The notes under the pieces were generated by a model. That model ran no database searches. It was not told where the DNA came from and saw only the letters and a list, made by a program, of their open reading frames with translations. From Kribbella jejuensis (lineage in GTDB: Bacteria; Actinomycetota; Actinomycetes; Propionibacteriales; Kribbellaceae), in contig NZ_VFMM01000004.1 in the NCBI RefSeq assembly GCF_006715085.1, positions 434,001 through 498,000 of the forward strand: a DNA stretch of 64,000 nt, given 5' to 3'. The first letter of the stretch is position 1. The number at the start of each line of letters is the position of its first letter. The position numbers were made by a program, and so were the translations under genes. Below, piece by piece: positions 25,345-33,191 of this stretch.

Positions 25345-26318
25345 CGGTACTGCGGTTCACCCAGGCCGACACGTTGCGCTGCCGTTTCGGCGCCTCGCAG
25401 CTGTGGGAGACGATGTCGGCGGTCCGCGTACTGAACGGATCGCGGCACCGGCAGCTGTATGCGGACTGGATCGCGGCGAAGCAGGACGCGGCCGCCAAGC
25501 TGGACCTGCGCGGGCTGAAGGCCGTCCAGCCGCGGGTCGGGTTCACGCCGGACTTCCTCACCCCACCGCCGACGGCGTCCCGGGCGAAGTTCGCGACCGA
25601 GATCGCGCGCGTCCGCAGCACGCCGCTGGAGAAGGTACGCACGGAACTCATCCGGTCCCGCGACGAGCTGAAGAATCCGGCCGCGGCGGAGATCAACAAG
25701 ATGCTCGAGGACCTCGCGGGCACCCGTGAACGCCTCGCGGACGAGATCGAGAGCGCCTGGGAGGCATTGGTCGAACCGGACTGGCCGTTGATCAGCCGCG
25801 TGCTCGAGGACGACATCGCGTACCGCGGCCGCCAGCTCACCGACGGCGGCCTGGCCGCACTATTCGACGACCTGCACCCGACCCTCACCTGGGAGGACGA
25901 CCGGCTGATCGCGACCCGGTACCGCTCCGAGGACCGCGACCTGTCCGGTCAGGGCCTGCTGCTCGCACCGGGGGTCTTCGCCTGGCCGTACCTCGTGATC
26001 GTCGTCGATCCGGCGTACCACCCGGCGCTCGTCTATCCGGCGCGCGGCGCTGCCCGGCTGTGGTCCGACGCGCCCGCTCCCCCGGACTCGCTCGCCCGCC
26101 TCCTCGGCCGGACCCGGGCCACCCTGCTCGTCGCGCTCGACCCGCCCGCCACCACGAGCGACCTGGCGGCGCAGTACAACCTCGCCCTCGCGACGGTCGC
26201 GGAACATTTGTCGGCGTTGCACGACGCCGGCCTCGCGAGTCGTCGGCGGACCGGTCACCAGGTGCACTACCGCCGTACCGAGGTGGGACAGGCCGTCGTC
26301 GACGCCTCCGTCGGATAA
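25341..26318 (+). CDS. ArsR-like HTH regulator with DUF5937-like N-terminal domain
   Basis: A 325-residue protein. The C-terminal 75 residues hold a winged helix with TSDLAAQYNLALATVAEHLSAL and AGLASRRRTGHQVHYRRT, as in ArsR/SmtB proteins. The N-terminal 240 residues (RFTQADTLRCRFGASQLWE at the start) match the DUF5937-type domain that accompanies such HTHs in actinomycetes. No metal-binding Cys cluster is seen, so it is not a metal sensor of the classical kind. It is divergent from an MFS transporter, which it most likely controls. Start is set by the ATGA overlap with a short leaderless ORF. Confidence 0.82.
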   Translation: MTVLRFTQADTLRCRFGASQLWETMSAVRVLNGSRHRQLYADWIAAKQDAAAKLDLRGLKAVQPRVGFTPDFLTPPPTASRAKFATEIARVRSTPLEKVRTELIRSRDELKNPAAAEINKMLEDLAGTRERLADEIESAWEALVEPDWPLISRVLEDDIAYRGRQLTDGGLAALFDDLHPTLTWEDDRLIATRYRSEDRDLSGQGLLLAPGVFAWPYLVIVVDPAYHPALVYPARGAARLWSDAPAPPDSLARLLGRTRATLLVALDPPATTSDLAAQYNLALATVAEHLSALHDAGLASRRRTGHQVHYRRTEVGQAVVDASVG

Positions 26319-26344
26319 CCGGCCGGCGGCGCGAGAATGCTGCG

Positions 26345-27016
26345 GTGAACAAGCCGACGAAGGTCAGCCCGCCCAGCACGCGACACACGCGACGGTGGCC
26401 GGCCTCATTGGCCGTCGTCTCCGTACTCGTCCTGCAGCTCCTCGTCCCGCCGCAGATCAACGCACTGCCGCGCTGGCTGATGCCCGTGCTCGGTGGGCTC
26501 CTGCTCTTGCCGCTCGTGTACATGAACCCGTTCCACCTACGCCGCGACGAACCATGGTTGCGCCCGGTAGAGGTCGTCCTGGTCGCGGTCCTGGTCGCGG
26601 TCAACGCGTACTACCTGGCCGGGATGATCTTCTTCCTGAACAACGGCGACGCGAACGAGGCGAAGGTACTGGTCAAGAGCGCGCTGCTGATCTGGGTGAC
26701 GAACGTGGTCAGCTTCGCGGTCTGGTACTGGGAGATCGACCGCGGCGGCCCGTTCGCGCGGGCGCCGGAGCACGAGCGGGAGGCGGAACGTGCGGACCTG
26801 CTGTTCCCGCAGATGACCGTCGACCTGCCCGGCTGGAAGGGCTGGCTGCCCGGGTTCACCGACTACCTGTACGTCGCGTTCACGAACGCGACCGCGTTCA
26901 GCCCGACCGACACGCTGCCGCTGACGGCCCGGACCAAGGTGCTGATGGGGATCCAGTCGGCCATCTCGCTGCTGACGATCGCGATCATCGCCGCGCGCGC
27001 GGTGAACGTCCTGTGA
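26345..27016 (+). CDS. DUF1345-like integral membrane protein
   Basis: A 223-residue membrane protein of unknown function. Hydrophobic segments: SLAVVSVLVLQLLVP, WLMPVLGGLLLLPLVYM, VEVVLVAVLVAVNAYYLAGM, LLIWVTNVVSFAVWYWE and a C-terminal ISLLTIAIIAARAVNVL. Between the fourth and fifth lies a conserved FTDYLYVAFTNATAFSPTDT motif, reminiscent of DUF1345 and two-TM ion-channel pore regions. GTG at 26345 was chosen over longer frames because they enter the regulator gene; ribosome site weak. The final 26 bases of the upstream intergene show nothing else. Confidence 0.75.
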   Translation: MNKPTKVSPPSTRHTRRWPASLAVVSVLVLQLLVPPQINALPRWLMPVLGGLLLLPLVYMNPFHLRRDEPWLRPVEVVLVAVLVAVNAYYLAGMIFFLNNGDANEAKVLVKSALLIWVTNVVSFAVWYWEIDRGGPFARAPEHEREAERADLLFPQMTVDLPGWKGWLPGFTDYLYVAFTNATAFSPTDTLPLTARTKVLMGIQSAISLLTIAIIAARAVNVL

Positions 27017-27055
27017 GAACACCCTCGACAGCGGTGTAATGGGCATGAGACCGTT

Positions 27056-28027
27056 ATGCACATGTACAGCACGAAGTCGGTCGGGTTGGGGTTCGCGGTC
27101 TTCTCCGCGATCACGTTCGGCGGGTCGGGCCCGTTCGCCAAGGCGCTGATCGGGGCCGGTTTCAGCCCGCAGCAGGCGGCCTGGTTACGGATCCTCGGCG
27201 CCGCCGCGGTGCTCGTCCCACTCGTGCTGGTGTTCCGCGGCCGCGCCGGTCTGCATGCGGCGCGGGCCTCCTGGAAGGCGCTCGTGCTCTACGGCCTGAC
27301 CGGGATCGCCGGGTGCCAGACGCTGTTCTTCATCGCCGCCAGCCGGCTGCCGGTGGGCGTGGCACTGATGCTCGAGTTCTCCGGCCCGGTGCTGGTGGTC
27401 GGGTGGCTCAAGTTCGGCCGGCGGGTCGCCGTACCACGATCGGCTGCCATCGGGGTGAGCATCGCGGTCGTCGGGCTCGCGACGGTGGCCGAGATCTGGT
27501 CCGGGCTGCGGATCGATGCGATCGGCCTGCTCGCCGGCCTCGGGGCGGCCGCGTGTCAGGCGACGTACTTCATCCTGATCGACAATCTCACCGGTGCGGC
27601 CGATCCGCTGGTGATGACGGCGGCCGGCAGCGTGGTCGGTGCGGCCGTCCTGACGTTGATCGCGGCGCCGTGGACCACGCCGTGGCACGTGCTCGTGGAC
27701 ACGATCGCGATCGGCCACCGGCACGCTCCCGGCTGGATCATGGCGGCGTGGCTGATCCTCGTGAGCACAGTCGTCGCGTACCTGGCCGGGGCGGCCGCGG
27801 TCCAGCGGCTGTCGGCGCCGATCGCGGGCGCCGTCGCGTACGTCGAGGTGGTCGCGGCGTGCATCTTCGCACTGATCCTGCTCGGGGAAATGCTGCGCAC
27901 GAACCAGATCATCGGCGGAGCGATCGTCCTGGTCGGCGCGTTCGTGGCCCAGTCGTCGGTGGGGAAGGTCGCGCCGCCGGAGCTTCCCGACGCCTCCCGC
28001 ACCGACGTACCGGCTTCGGTCATCTGA
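27056..28027 (+). CDS. EamA/DMT family transporter
   Basis: A 323-residue protein with ten predicted membrane helices in two EamA repeats (AVFSAITFGGSGPFAKALI starts the first, GLLAGLGAAACQATYFILI the second). Members export amino acids, metabolites or drugs; this one resembles RhtA-type threonine/homoserine exporters in layout. ATG at 27056 or 27062. It overlaps the convergent alanyl-tRNA synthetase paralogue by eight bases; if it exports an amino acid the pairing may be meaningful, but that is speculation. Confidence 0.88.
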   Translation: MHMYSTKSVGLGFAVFSAITFGGSGPFAKALIGAGFSPQQAAWLRILGAAAVLVPLVLVFRGRAGLHAARASWKALVLYGLTGIAGCQTLFFIAASRLPVGVALMLEFSGPVLVVGWLKFGRRVAVPRSAAIGVSIAVVGLATVAEIWSGLRIDAIGLLAGLGAAACQATYFILIDNLTGAADPLVMTAAGSVVGAAVLTLIAAPWTTPWHVLVDTIAIGHRHAPGWIMAAWLILVSTVVAYLAGAAAVQRLSAPIAGAVAYVEVVAACIFALILLGEMLRTNQIIGGAIVLVGAFVAQSSVGKVAPPELPDASRTDVPASVI

Positions 28028-29171
28028 GCGAGTCCACCAGCTCACGGGGCAGCCCGTGGGTTTCGTGCAGGTACTCGTAGTCGGTGTCGTCCAGCGACTT
28101 GTGGAACCGCTCGTGGCTGAGCACCTTGCGGCCCCGGTCGAGCAGGTCGCCGAACCGGATCTCCTCGTCGATCAGGATCCGCCGGATCAGCGTCACCGTC
28201 TCGCCCTGGTGGAAGTGGTTCTGGGTGTGCTCGAACAGCTCGACCGGGACGTCCGACAGCGTCCGGGACTCGTCGTCCTGCCAGAGGATGGTCAGCATTC
28301 TGCGGATCAGCCGGCGGAGCACGTAGCCGCGGCCGGTGTTCGATGGGTGCACGCCGTCGCCGATGATCACGATGCTCGACCGCAGATGGTCGATCACGAT
28401 CCGCTGGGATCGCTCGTCCAGCTTCCACAGCTGCGGGATGATCCGCATCCACGGCTCGAACTGCGACGTCTCGTACACCGAGTCCTTGCCCTCGAGCAGC
28501 ATCGTCAGCCGGTCGAGCCCGAGACCGGTGTCGATGTTCTGCTGCTTCAGGTCCTCGAGCGAGCCGTCGTCGAGGCGGCGGTACCGCATCATCACGTGGT
28601 TCCACACCTCGACCCAGCGGTCGTCGGTGGTCGGCGTACCCGCCGGTTCGCCTTCACCCGTCCAGACGAAGATCTCCGAGTCCGGTCCGCACGGACCGGT
28701 CGGGCCGTTCGACCACCAGTTGTCCTCGGTGGTCAGCTCGATCGGCAGGCCGAGCTTCTGCCAGGTGCGCAGCGATTCCTGGTCGAGCGGGACCTGGTGG
28801 TCACCGCCGAACACGGTGACGTACAGGTTCTTCGGGTCCAGTCCGTACCCGGTGGTGAGCAGTTCGTAGCCCCACTTGAGGGTCTGGCTGCTGCCGTAGT
28901 CGCCCAGCGACCACGAGCCGAGCATCTCGAACACGGTCAGGTGGGTGGAGTCACCGACCTCGTCGAGATCCGTGGTGCGCAGGCATCGCTGGATGCCGGT
29001 GAGTCGGCGCCCCAGCGGATGAGGTTCGCCTTCCAGGTACGGCGTGAGTGGATGCATGCCGGAGGTCGTGAAGAGCACCGGATCACCGAGCCGCGGGATG
29101 AGCGTGGACCCGGTGGTCGGGACGTGACCGCGGTCGATGAAGAAGTCGATGAAAGTACGGGTGATGTTCAT
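28020..29171 (-). CDS. Alanyl-tRNA synthetase paralogue: catalytic and tRNA-recognition domains only
   Basis: A 383-residue protein. Class II motif 1 region: HVPTTGSTLIPRLGDPVLFT; motif 2: QRCLRTTDLDEVGDSTHLTV then FEMLGSWSLGDY (residues 61-92); motif 3: IDTGLGLDRL (213-222); helical tRNA-recognition region RIVIDHLRSSIVI and DGVHPSNTGRGYVLRRLIRR (257-291). It stops near residue 383, whereas AlaRS is about 880 residues, so the editing and C-Ala domains are missing altogether, with a normal stop and intact motifs. It could charge tRNA-Ala without proofreading, make alanyl-adenylate for a biosynthetic step, or be a resistant duplicate. Expression appears controlled by an elaborate leader (29172-29336). 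Confidence 0.88.
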   Translation of the reverse strand: MNITRTFIDFFIDRGHVPTTGSTLIPRLGDPVLFTTSGMHPLTPYLEGEPHPLGRRLTGIQRCLRTTDLDEVGDSTHLTVFEMLGSWSLGDYGSSQTLKWGYELLTTGYGLDPKNLYVTVFGGDHQVPLDQESLRTWQKLGLPIELTTEDNWWSNGPTGPCGPDSEIFVWTGEGEPAGTPTTDDRWVEVWNHVMMRYRRLDDGSLEDLKQQNIDTGLGLDRLTMLLEGKDSVYETSQFEPWMRIIPQLWKLDERSQRIVIDHLRSSIVIIGDGVHPSNTGRGYVLRRLIRRMLTILWQDDESRTLSDVPVELFEHTQNHFHQGETVTLIRRILIDEEIRFGDLLDRGRKVLSHERFHKSLDDTDYEYLHETHGLPRELVDSLR

Positions 29172-29202
29172 GGTTCTTGTCCTTTGAGAGAGGACCGGAA
29201 CC
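29172..29202 (-). promoter_or_regulatory. Hairpin masking the ribosome site of the AlaRS-like gene
   Basis: On the mRNA, GGTTC and GTCCT (29202-29191) pair with AGGAC and GAACC (29183-29172) around a CTCTCAA loop, with a CG/TT internal loop. The 3' strand contains AAGGAC, the Shine-Dalgarno, ending seven bases before the ATG. In this fold the start would be hidden. Confidence 0.6.
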
Positions 29203-29205
29203 AGA

Positions 29206-29213
29206 CCACCGGC
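29206..29213 (-). promoter_or_regulatory. Alternative pairing arm in the AlaRS-like leader
   Basis: GCCGGTGG on the mRNA is fully complementary to CCACCGGC at 29257-29250, the 5' arm of the upstream hairpin, and its extension GTAGCCGG can pair (with one G-U) with CCGGCTGC at 29288-29281 inside the Ala codons of the leader ORF. These pairings exclude one another. Confidence 0.45.
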
Positions 29214-29227
29214 TACAGAAACGACAA

Positions 29228-29257
29228 CACCGGCGAACCGTTTCCGGTCGCCGGTGG
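29228..29257 (-). terminator. Hairpin in the AlaRS-like leader, possible conditional terminator
   Basis: On the mRNA, CGCCGGTG (29235-29228) closes onto CACCGGCG (29256-29249) with a further ACCG/CGGT stem inside and a GAAA loop. It is followed by TTGTCGTTTCTG, a moderate T tract. It may also terminate the upstream glycosyltransferase transcript. Confidence 0.5.
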
Positions 29258-29270
29258 AAGTGTCAGGATG

Positions 29271-29336
29271 TCAGGCCGCGGCAGCCGGAGAGCGTGAAGC
29301 TCGTACGGCTGCGGCAAGTCGGAACATCCGGTGCAT
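29271..29336 (-). CDS. Alanine-rich leader peptide ORF (21 codons)
   Basis: ATG at 29336 to TGA at 29271 codes for 21 residues, eight of them Ala. It begins MHRMFRLAAAV and ends in four consecutive Ala codons (GCT GCC GCG GCC) immediately before the stop. There is no ribosome site, but TACTCT lies seven bases upstream, so it is probably leaderless. It stands 14 bases before a strong hairpin and 100 bases before an alanyl-tRNA synthetase paralogue. This is the layout of a ribosome-mediated attenuator responding to charged tRNA-Ala. The ORF is too short for coding statistics; the case rests on position and codon content. Confidence 0.55.
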   Translation of the reverse strand: MHRMFRLAAAVRASRSPAAAA

Positions 29337-29343
29337 GTCGGCC

Positions 29344-29374
29344 AGAGTACACGAAACCCGCCGTCAGATGTCCA
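29344..29374 (-). promoter_or_regulatory. Candidate promoter of the AlaRS-like leader
   Basis: TGGACA (29374-29369), a 19-base spacer and TACTCT (29349-29344), overlapping the end of the glycosyltransferase gene. The spacer is long, so the -10 is the more reliable part. Transcription would start at or next to the leader ATG. Confidence 0.45.
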
Positions 29375-30476
29375 GCAGTTCTCTCAGCGTGGCGCCGGAC
29401 CGCTCCCAACCCCACTCGTCCTGCACCCATTTCCGGCCGGCTGCTCCCAACTCCACGCGGTGCTGGGCATTGGTCAACAATCCGGCTATCCGCACGCCTA
29501 CGGCGGTCGGGTTGTACGGGTCGACGAGGTAACCCGTCGTACCGTGCAGCACCGTGTCCGCCGCACCACCGGAATCCCCCACAACTACAGGCTTCCCACA
29601 GGCAGAGGCCTCCAGCGTGACGATCCCCAACGCCTCCGGTTCCAACCCGAACCGCCGCGTCCGGCACGGCAGCGCGAACACGTCCCCCGCATCGACGTAC
29701 GGCGGAATCTCCGTCCACGGCACCGCCCCCGTGAAGACCACCGACTCCGCGACCCCGCACCTCCCAGCCAGCTCCTCGAGGTACTCGCGATCCGGCCCGC
29801 CACCCACCAGCAGCAACCGCGCCTCGGGAACCGACCGCAGCACCCGGGGCCAGGCCCGGATCAACGTGTCCTGCCCCTTGCGCCGGATCAGCCGCGACAC
29901 GCACACCACGACCGGAGCACCGACCAGCCCGAGCCCTTGCCGGATCTGCTCGCCGCCGACGCCGGGATGGAAACGATGCGAGTCCACGCCGGGCGTCAGC
30001 CGCCGTACGGCGGCTGTTGGGGACAGTGCCGGTCTGATCTGCTCCTCGCACCACCCTGACACGGTCGTGATCGTGTCGGCGGCATCGCCGATCCGGCGCA
30101 GCGCCTGCCGCGCCCCCGGTACGCCTGCCCACCAGGTCTCGTGCCCGTGAGTCATCGCGACGATCCGCCGCGCCCCCGCCCGGCGCAGCGCCGGCCCCAT
30201 CAACCCGAGCGGCGCCGCCGCCCCGAACAGCACCCGATCGGCCGGGTACGAGCGCATCAACTCCACCGCCCGCCGGGTGACGCGGGCCGTCGGCAACAAC
30301 ATCGCCGTGCGGTCCCGGACGACGGGGAACGGCAGCCGCGCGTCGTACGCCGCATCGCCGGGCTCGCGCGAGGTGTAGACGACGACGTCCGGCAGCTCGT
30401 CGCAGAGCGATCGGACGAACGTCTCGATCCCGCCCTGGCGCGGCGGGAAGTCGTTGGTAACGACCAGGACGGTCAT
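29364..30476 (-). CDS. GT4 glycosyltransferase, PimB-like mannosyltransferase
   Basis: A 370-residue GT-B enzyme. Seen: TNDFPPRQGGIETFV at the N-terminus, the acceptor-side MTHGHETWWAG, the donor-binding VCVSRLIRRKGQDTLI and the E-x7-E motif in LEPEALGIVTLEASACGKPVV. These match GDP-mannose-dependent phosphatidylinositol mannosyltransferases of the PimB type, which act at the inner membrane face, though other GT4 donors are possible. ATG at 30476 overlaps the stop of the M48 protease gene (ATGA). Confidence 0.85.
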   Translation of the reverse strand: MTVLVVTNDFPPRQGGIETFVRSLCDELPDVVVYTSREPGDAAYDARLPFPVVRDRTAMLLPTARVTRRAVELMRSYPADRVLFGAAAPLGLMGPALRRAGARRIVAMTHGHETWWAGVPGARQALRRIGDAADTITTVSGWCEEQIRPALSPTAAVRRLTPGVDSHRFHPGVGGEQIRQGLGLVGAPVVVCVSRLIRRKGQDTLIRAWPRVLRSVPEARLLLVGGGPDREYLEELAGRCGVAESVVFTGAVPWTEIPPYVDAGDVFALPCRTRRFGLEPEALGIVTLEASACGKPVVVGDSGGAADTVLHGTTGYLVDPYNPTAVGVRIAGLLTNAQHRVELGAAGRKWVQDEWGWERSGATLRELLDI

Positions 30477-31720
30477 CGCTTCGTCGGCGCCGCAAGTGGC
30501 GGAACCGTGATGCCGTTCTGCGCGGCCCACGCTCGGCCCATCGCGATCCGCTCCGGCGGCGTCGGGTGGGTGGCGAACATCCAGTACCGCCAGCGGCTCG
30601 GGTCCAGGCCGGAGATGTTCCGGACGGCCAGGTCGCGCTGCATCGCGACGAAGTCCTGCGGGTCGTTCGTCAGCTTCAGCGAGTGATAGTCCGCGCGCGC
30701 CTCGATCTTGCGGCTGACCAGGTTCTGCACCGGGCTCGCGAGCGTCGTCGCGGCAACGACCAATGCCACGAACAGCCCGGTACGCCGCGGATCCGCCATC
30801 CGGGCTCCGAGCAACAAATACAGCAGCGTGACGCCGAACGCCGTACCGAGAACGCCGATCAGCGTGCCGTGCAGGACGTCGTCCTCGGCCGCGTGACCGA
30901 GCTCGTGCGCGACGACGAGCCGCACCTGTTCGGGTGGCGTGCCCTTGAGCAGCGTGTCGTAGACGACCAGCCGCCGGGTCGATCCGAACCCGGAAACGTA
31001 GGCGTTCAACGCCGTCGTCCGCTTCGACGCGTCCGCGACCAGCACGTCCTTGACCGGTACGCCGTCCTCGGCCGCGAGCCTGAGGAAATCGTTGCGTAGC
31101 GCACCGGCCGGCATCGAGGTGAAGTGGTTGAACCGCGGCTCGACCAGCACCGGGTAGGCGAACGAAACGCCCAGCACCAGCAACGCCGCGATGGTTGCAC
31201 CAGGCAACCACCAGCCGTGCTGCCGGCGTTTCGCCAGCGCGATCAGCACGACCGCGACCACCGCGACGCCGAGCGAGGTGATCAGCCAGTTCAGACCGCG
31301 GTCCCAGACCCAGAGCCGCCAGTTCTCCACGGACAGGCCGTACTTGAGGCTGACCCGCTCGGCGAGTACGTCGGTCGGCACGGTCAAAAGGTTCGTGATC
31401 AGCGCGATCCCGGCGACCGTGACCGGTACGGCGAACCACCACGGGCGGATGCGCAACGCGTCGTACAGCTTGCGTCCCAACGGGCTGAACCCGATCGCCA
31501 GCGGGACCAGGACCGAGATGATCCAGGACGCCGTCGACCACTTCAGGATCTCGTGCCGGAACGCGTTCTGCCGAGCGATCTGTGCGCCGGTGAAGTCCAG
31601 CGCGGCATCAGGCTTCGGCAGGTCGATCAGGTGCCACGGCGTGGTGACGACGATCGTGAAGATCAGCGCGATCGCCAGCAGACCGCCGACGGCCCACGGA
31701 GCCCGCGGACTCTTACGCAC
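30473..31720 (-). CDS. M48 family membrane metalloprotease (Ste24/HtpX-like)
   Basis: A 415-residue membrane protease. Multiple transmembrane segments (LLAIALIFTIVVTT, WIISVLVPLAIGF, WWFAVPVTVAGIALIT, LITSLGVAVVAVVLIAL, IAALLVLGVSFAYPVL and two more after the active site). Zinc motif HELGH (His272, Glu273, His276) with the third ligand in ARADYHSLK. The length matches CAAX-protease (Ste24)-like bacterial M48 proteins. It probably handles membrane-protein quality control. GTG start overlaps the preceding gene by eight bases; operon with two neighbours. Confidence 0.9.
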   Translation of the reverse strand: MRKSPRAPWAVGGLLAIALIFTIVVTTPWHLIDLPKPDAALDFTGAQIARQNAFRHEILKWSTASWIISVLVPLAIGFSPLGRKLYDALRIRPWWFAVPVTVAGIALITNLLTVPTDVLAERVSLKYGLSVENWRLWVWDRGLNWLITSLGVAVVAVVLIALAKRRQHGWWLPGATIAALLVLGVSFAYPVLVEPRFNHFTSMPAGALRNDFLRLAAEDGVPVKDVLVADASKRTTALNAYVSGFGSTRRLVVYDTLLKGTPPEQVRLVVAHELGHAAEDDVLHGTLIGVLGTAFGVTLLYLLLGARMADPRRTGLFVALVVAATTLASPVQNLVSRKIEARADYHSLKLTNDPQDFVAMQRDLAVRNISGLDPSRWRYWMFATHPTPPERIAMGRAWAAQNGITVPPLAAPTKR

Positions 31721-33137
31721 CGGCGAGCCGTTCGAGGTACTTCTGCCACTGCACGACGAACTCGGCCTCGGTCATCCCCAGCACCGATGTGAACGCGTCG
31801 GCCAGCCCGGTCGAACTCTTCGAGACGTGAACGGCGCGGTAGAACGCGACCAGCTTGTCCTGCCCTTCACGCTCCGCGATCAACCGGCACGCCAGCCAGG
31901 CCGACTCGTACGCCTGCGGCAACTCGGTCGCCGACGCTGCGAACGCCTCCGGCGTCGGGAGGGCCGTCGGCACCTTCCCGGCCCGGACCGCCTTGAACAG
32001 CTCCTTGGCCGCCGAGGCGTCCTGCACCGGTACGGCGGTGAACGCGACGTAGTCCGCGAACCCCTCGGCCAGCCACAACGGGACCGGCGAGGCGGTCGCG
32101 TTCGAGGCGACGTGGGTGGTCTCGTGGGTCAGCACGATCCGCCGGCCCTGCTTGCCGAGCTCCTCGAACAGCTTCGGGTTCGCGACGATCCGCACCGGCG
32201 CGCCGACGGCCGGTGTGTCCAGCTCGGCGAACGTGACCGCGGCGATCTGGGTGTAGGTGTTCGGCTGCGCGCCGAGCACGCCCTCCATCTGGGACTGCTT
32301 GGCGGGCAGGTAGACGATCACCTTCTGCCGCCAGTTCTTGCCCCAGACCTTGGTCACGGACTCGACCGCTTTGTCGGCGACCGAGACGTAGCTCTTGGCC
32401 TCGGATTCCGAGTCGAGGCTGATCACCAGACTGTGCTTGCCCTTGGCCACATCGATCGGACCGAGCGTCCACACCGCCTGCCGCTGGCCGGTCGCGAACC
32501 GCTCCGAGAACGAGGCCGCGTACGTCTTCCCGTCGCGGGTCACGAACGTCACCGGCAGCGTCTCGCGCGCCGGAGTCGCGTCGTACCCGGAGAGCTGCCA
32601 GGAGACCTCGACCTGCGCGAGCCAGGACGCCGAGCCACCGAGCTGGGCCTGCCGGTCCGGGGTGAGCGCGCCCGAGTCGTCGCTCACGTAGCGTAGCTGC
32701 AAGGTGCCGAGCGGGAGCTTGCCCAGGTTGCCGAAGATCGTCCGCGCGCTGGCCCGGAAGGCGGTCGCCTTCGGGTCGATCACGCTCATGAACTCGGACC
32801 GGTTCTCGGTCTCGACCGCGTCGGTCAGCTTCTGCAGCACGGCGTCGCCGGCGACCGCCCGCTGGACGCCGTCCTGCGCCTGGTCAGGCGGGCTCGAGGT
32901 CGTGGCCGCGGGCTGGTGGGTGCCGCGCGAATTCGGGTCGGCGGGCGCGTTGGCGACGTGCTGCAGCCCGGCGTACCCGGCTCCGGCGACCAGGCACACC
33001 GCCACGCCGAGCGCGACCTTCTTGACGATCGGCCCGAACGGCGGTTTCGGCTGCGGCCCGTCACCGGACGGTGGCTGTGCGCCACCGTCGGACGAGACCG
33101 TAGGCAGCGGAACCGTGTCGCCGTGCTCGTCGATCAC
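31713..33137 (-). CDS. Membrane-anchored gluzincin metallopeptidase, MA-like
   Basis: A 474-residue protein with a cytoplasmic Pro-rich N-terminus (about 38 residues), one membrane span (KKVALGVAVCLVAGAGYAGL) and a large extracytoplasmic part. It carries HETTH (His338, Glu339, His342) and WLAEGFADY with the downstream Glu ligand near 358, as in peptidase MA family members. A region with an NTF2-like look lies between about 95 and 240. GAGGGG precedes the GTG start. Peptide substrate unknown. It forms an operon with the M48 protease and the glycosyltransferase. Confidence 0.82.
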   Translation of the reverse strand: MIDEHGDTVPLPTVSSDGGAQPPSGDGPQPKPPFGPIVKKVALGVAVCLVAGAGYAGLQHVANAPADPNSRGTHQPAATTSSPPDQAQDGVQRAVAGDAVLQKLTDAVETENRSEFMSVIDPKATAFRASARTIFGNLGKLPLGTLQLRYVSDDSGALTPDRQAQLGGSASWLAQVEVSWQLSGYDATPARETLPVTFVTRDGKTYAASFSERFATGQRQAVWTLGPIDVAKGKHSLVISLDSESEAKSYVSVADKAVESVTKVWGKNWRQKVIVYLPAKQSQMEGVLGAQPNTYTQIAAVTFAELDTPAVGAPVRIVANPKLFEELGKQGRRIVLTHETTHVASNATASPVPLWLAEGFADYVAFTAVPVQDASAAKELFKAVRAGKVPTALPTPEAFAASATELPQAYESAWLACRLIAEREGQDKLVAFYRAVHVSKSSTGLADAFTSVLGMTEAEFVVQWQKYLERLAGA

Positions 33138-33191
33138 CTCGGCCCCTCGCTAAAAATCCCCGGAGCCGCAGAGTATGTCAAACGTCTCGGA

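Noticed and set aside
25274..25888. N-terminal extension of the MFS transporter
   Set aside because: It would read antisense through the ArsR-like regulator gene; the GTG at 25273 gives a normal MFS N-terminus.
30477..31541. 355-residue extension of the glycosyltransferase frame
   Set aside because: It lies over the M48 protease gene in another frame and has low-complexity Arg/Gly composition.
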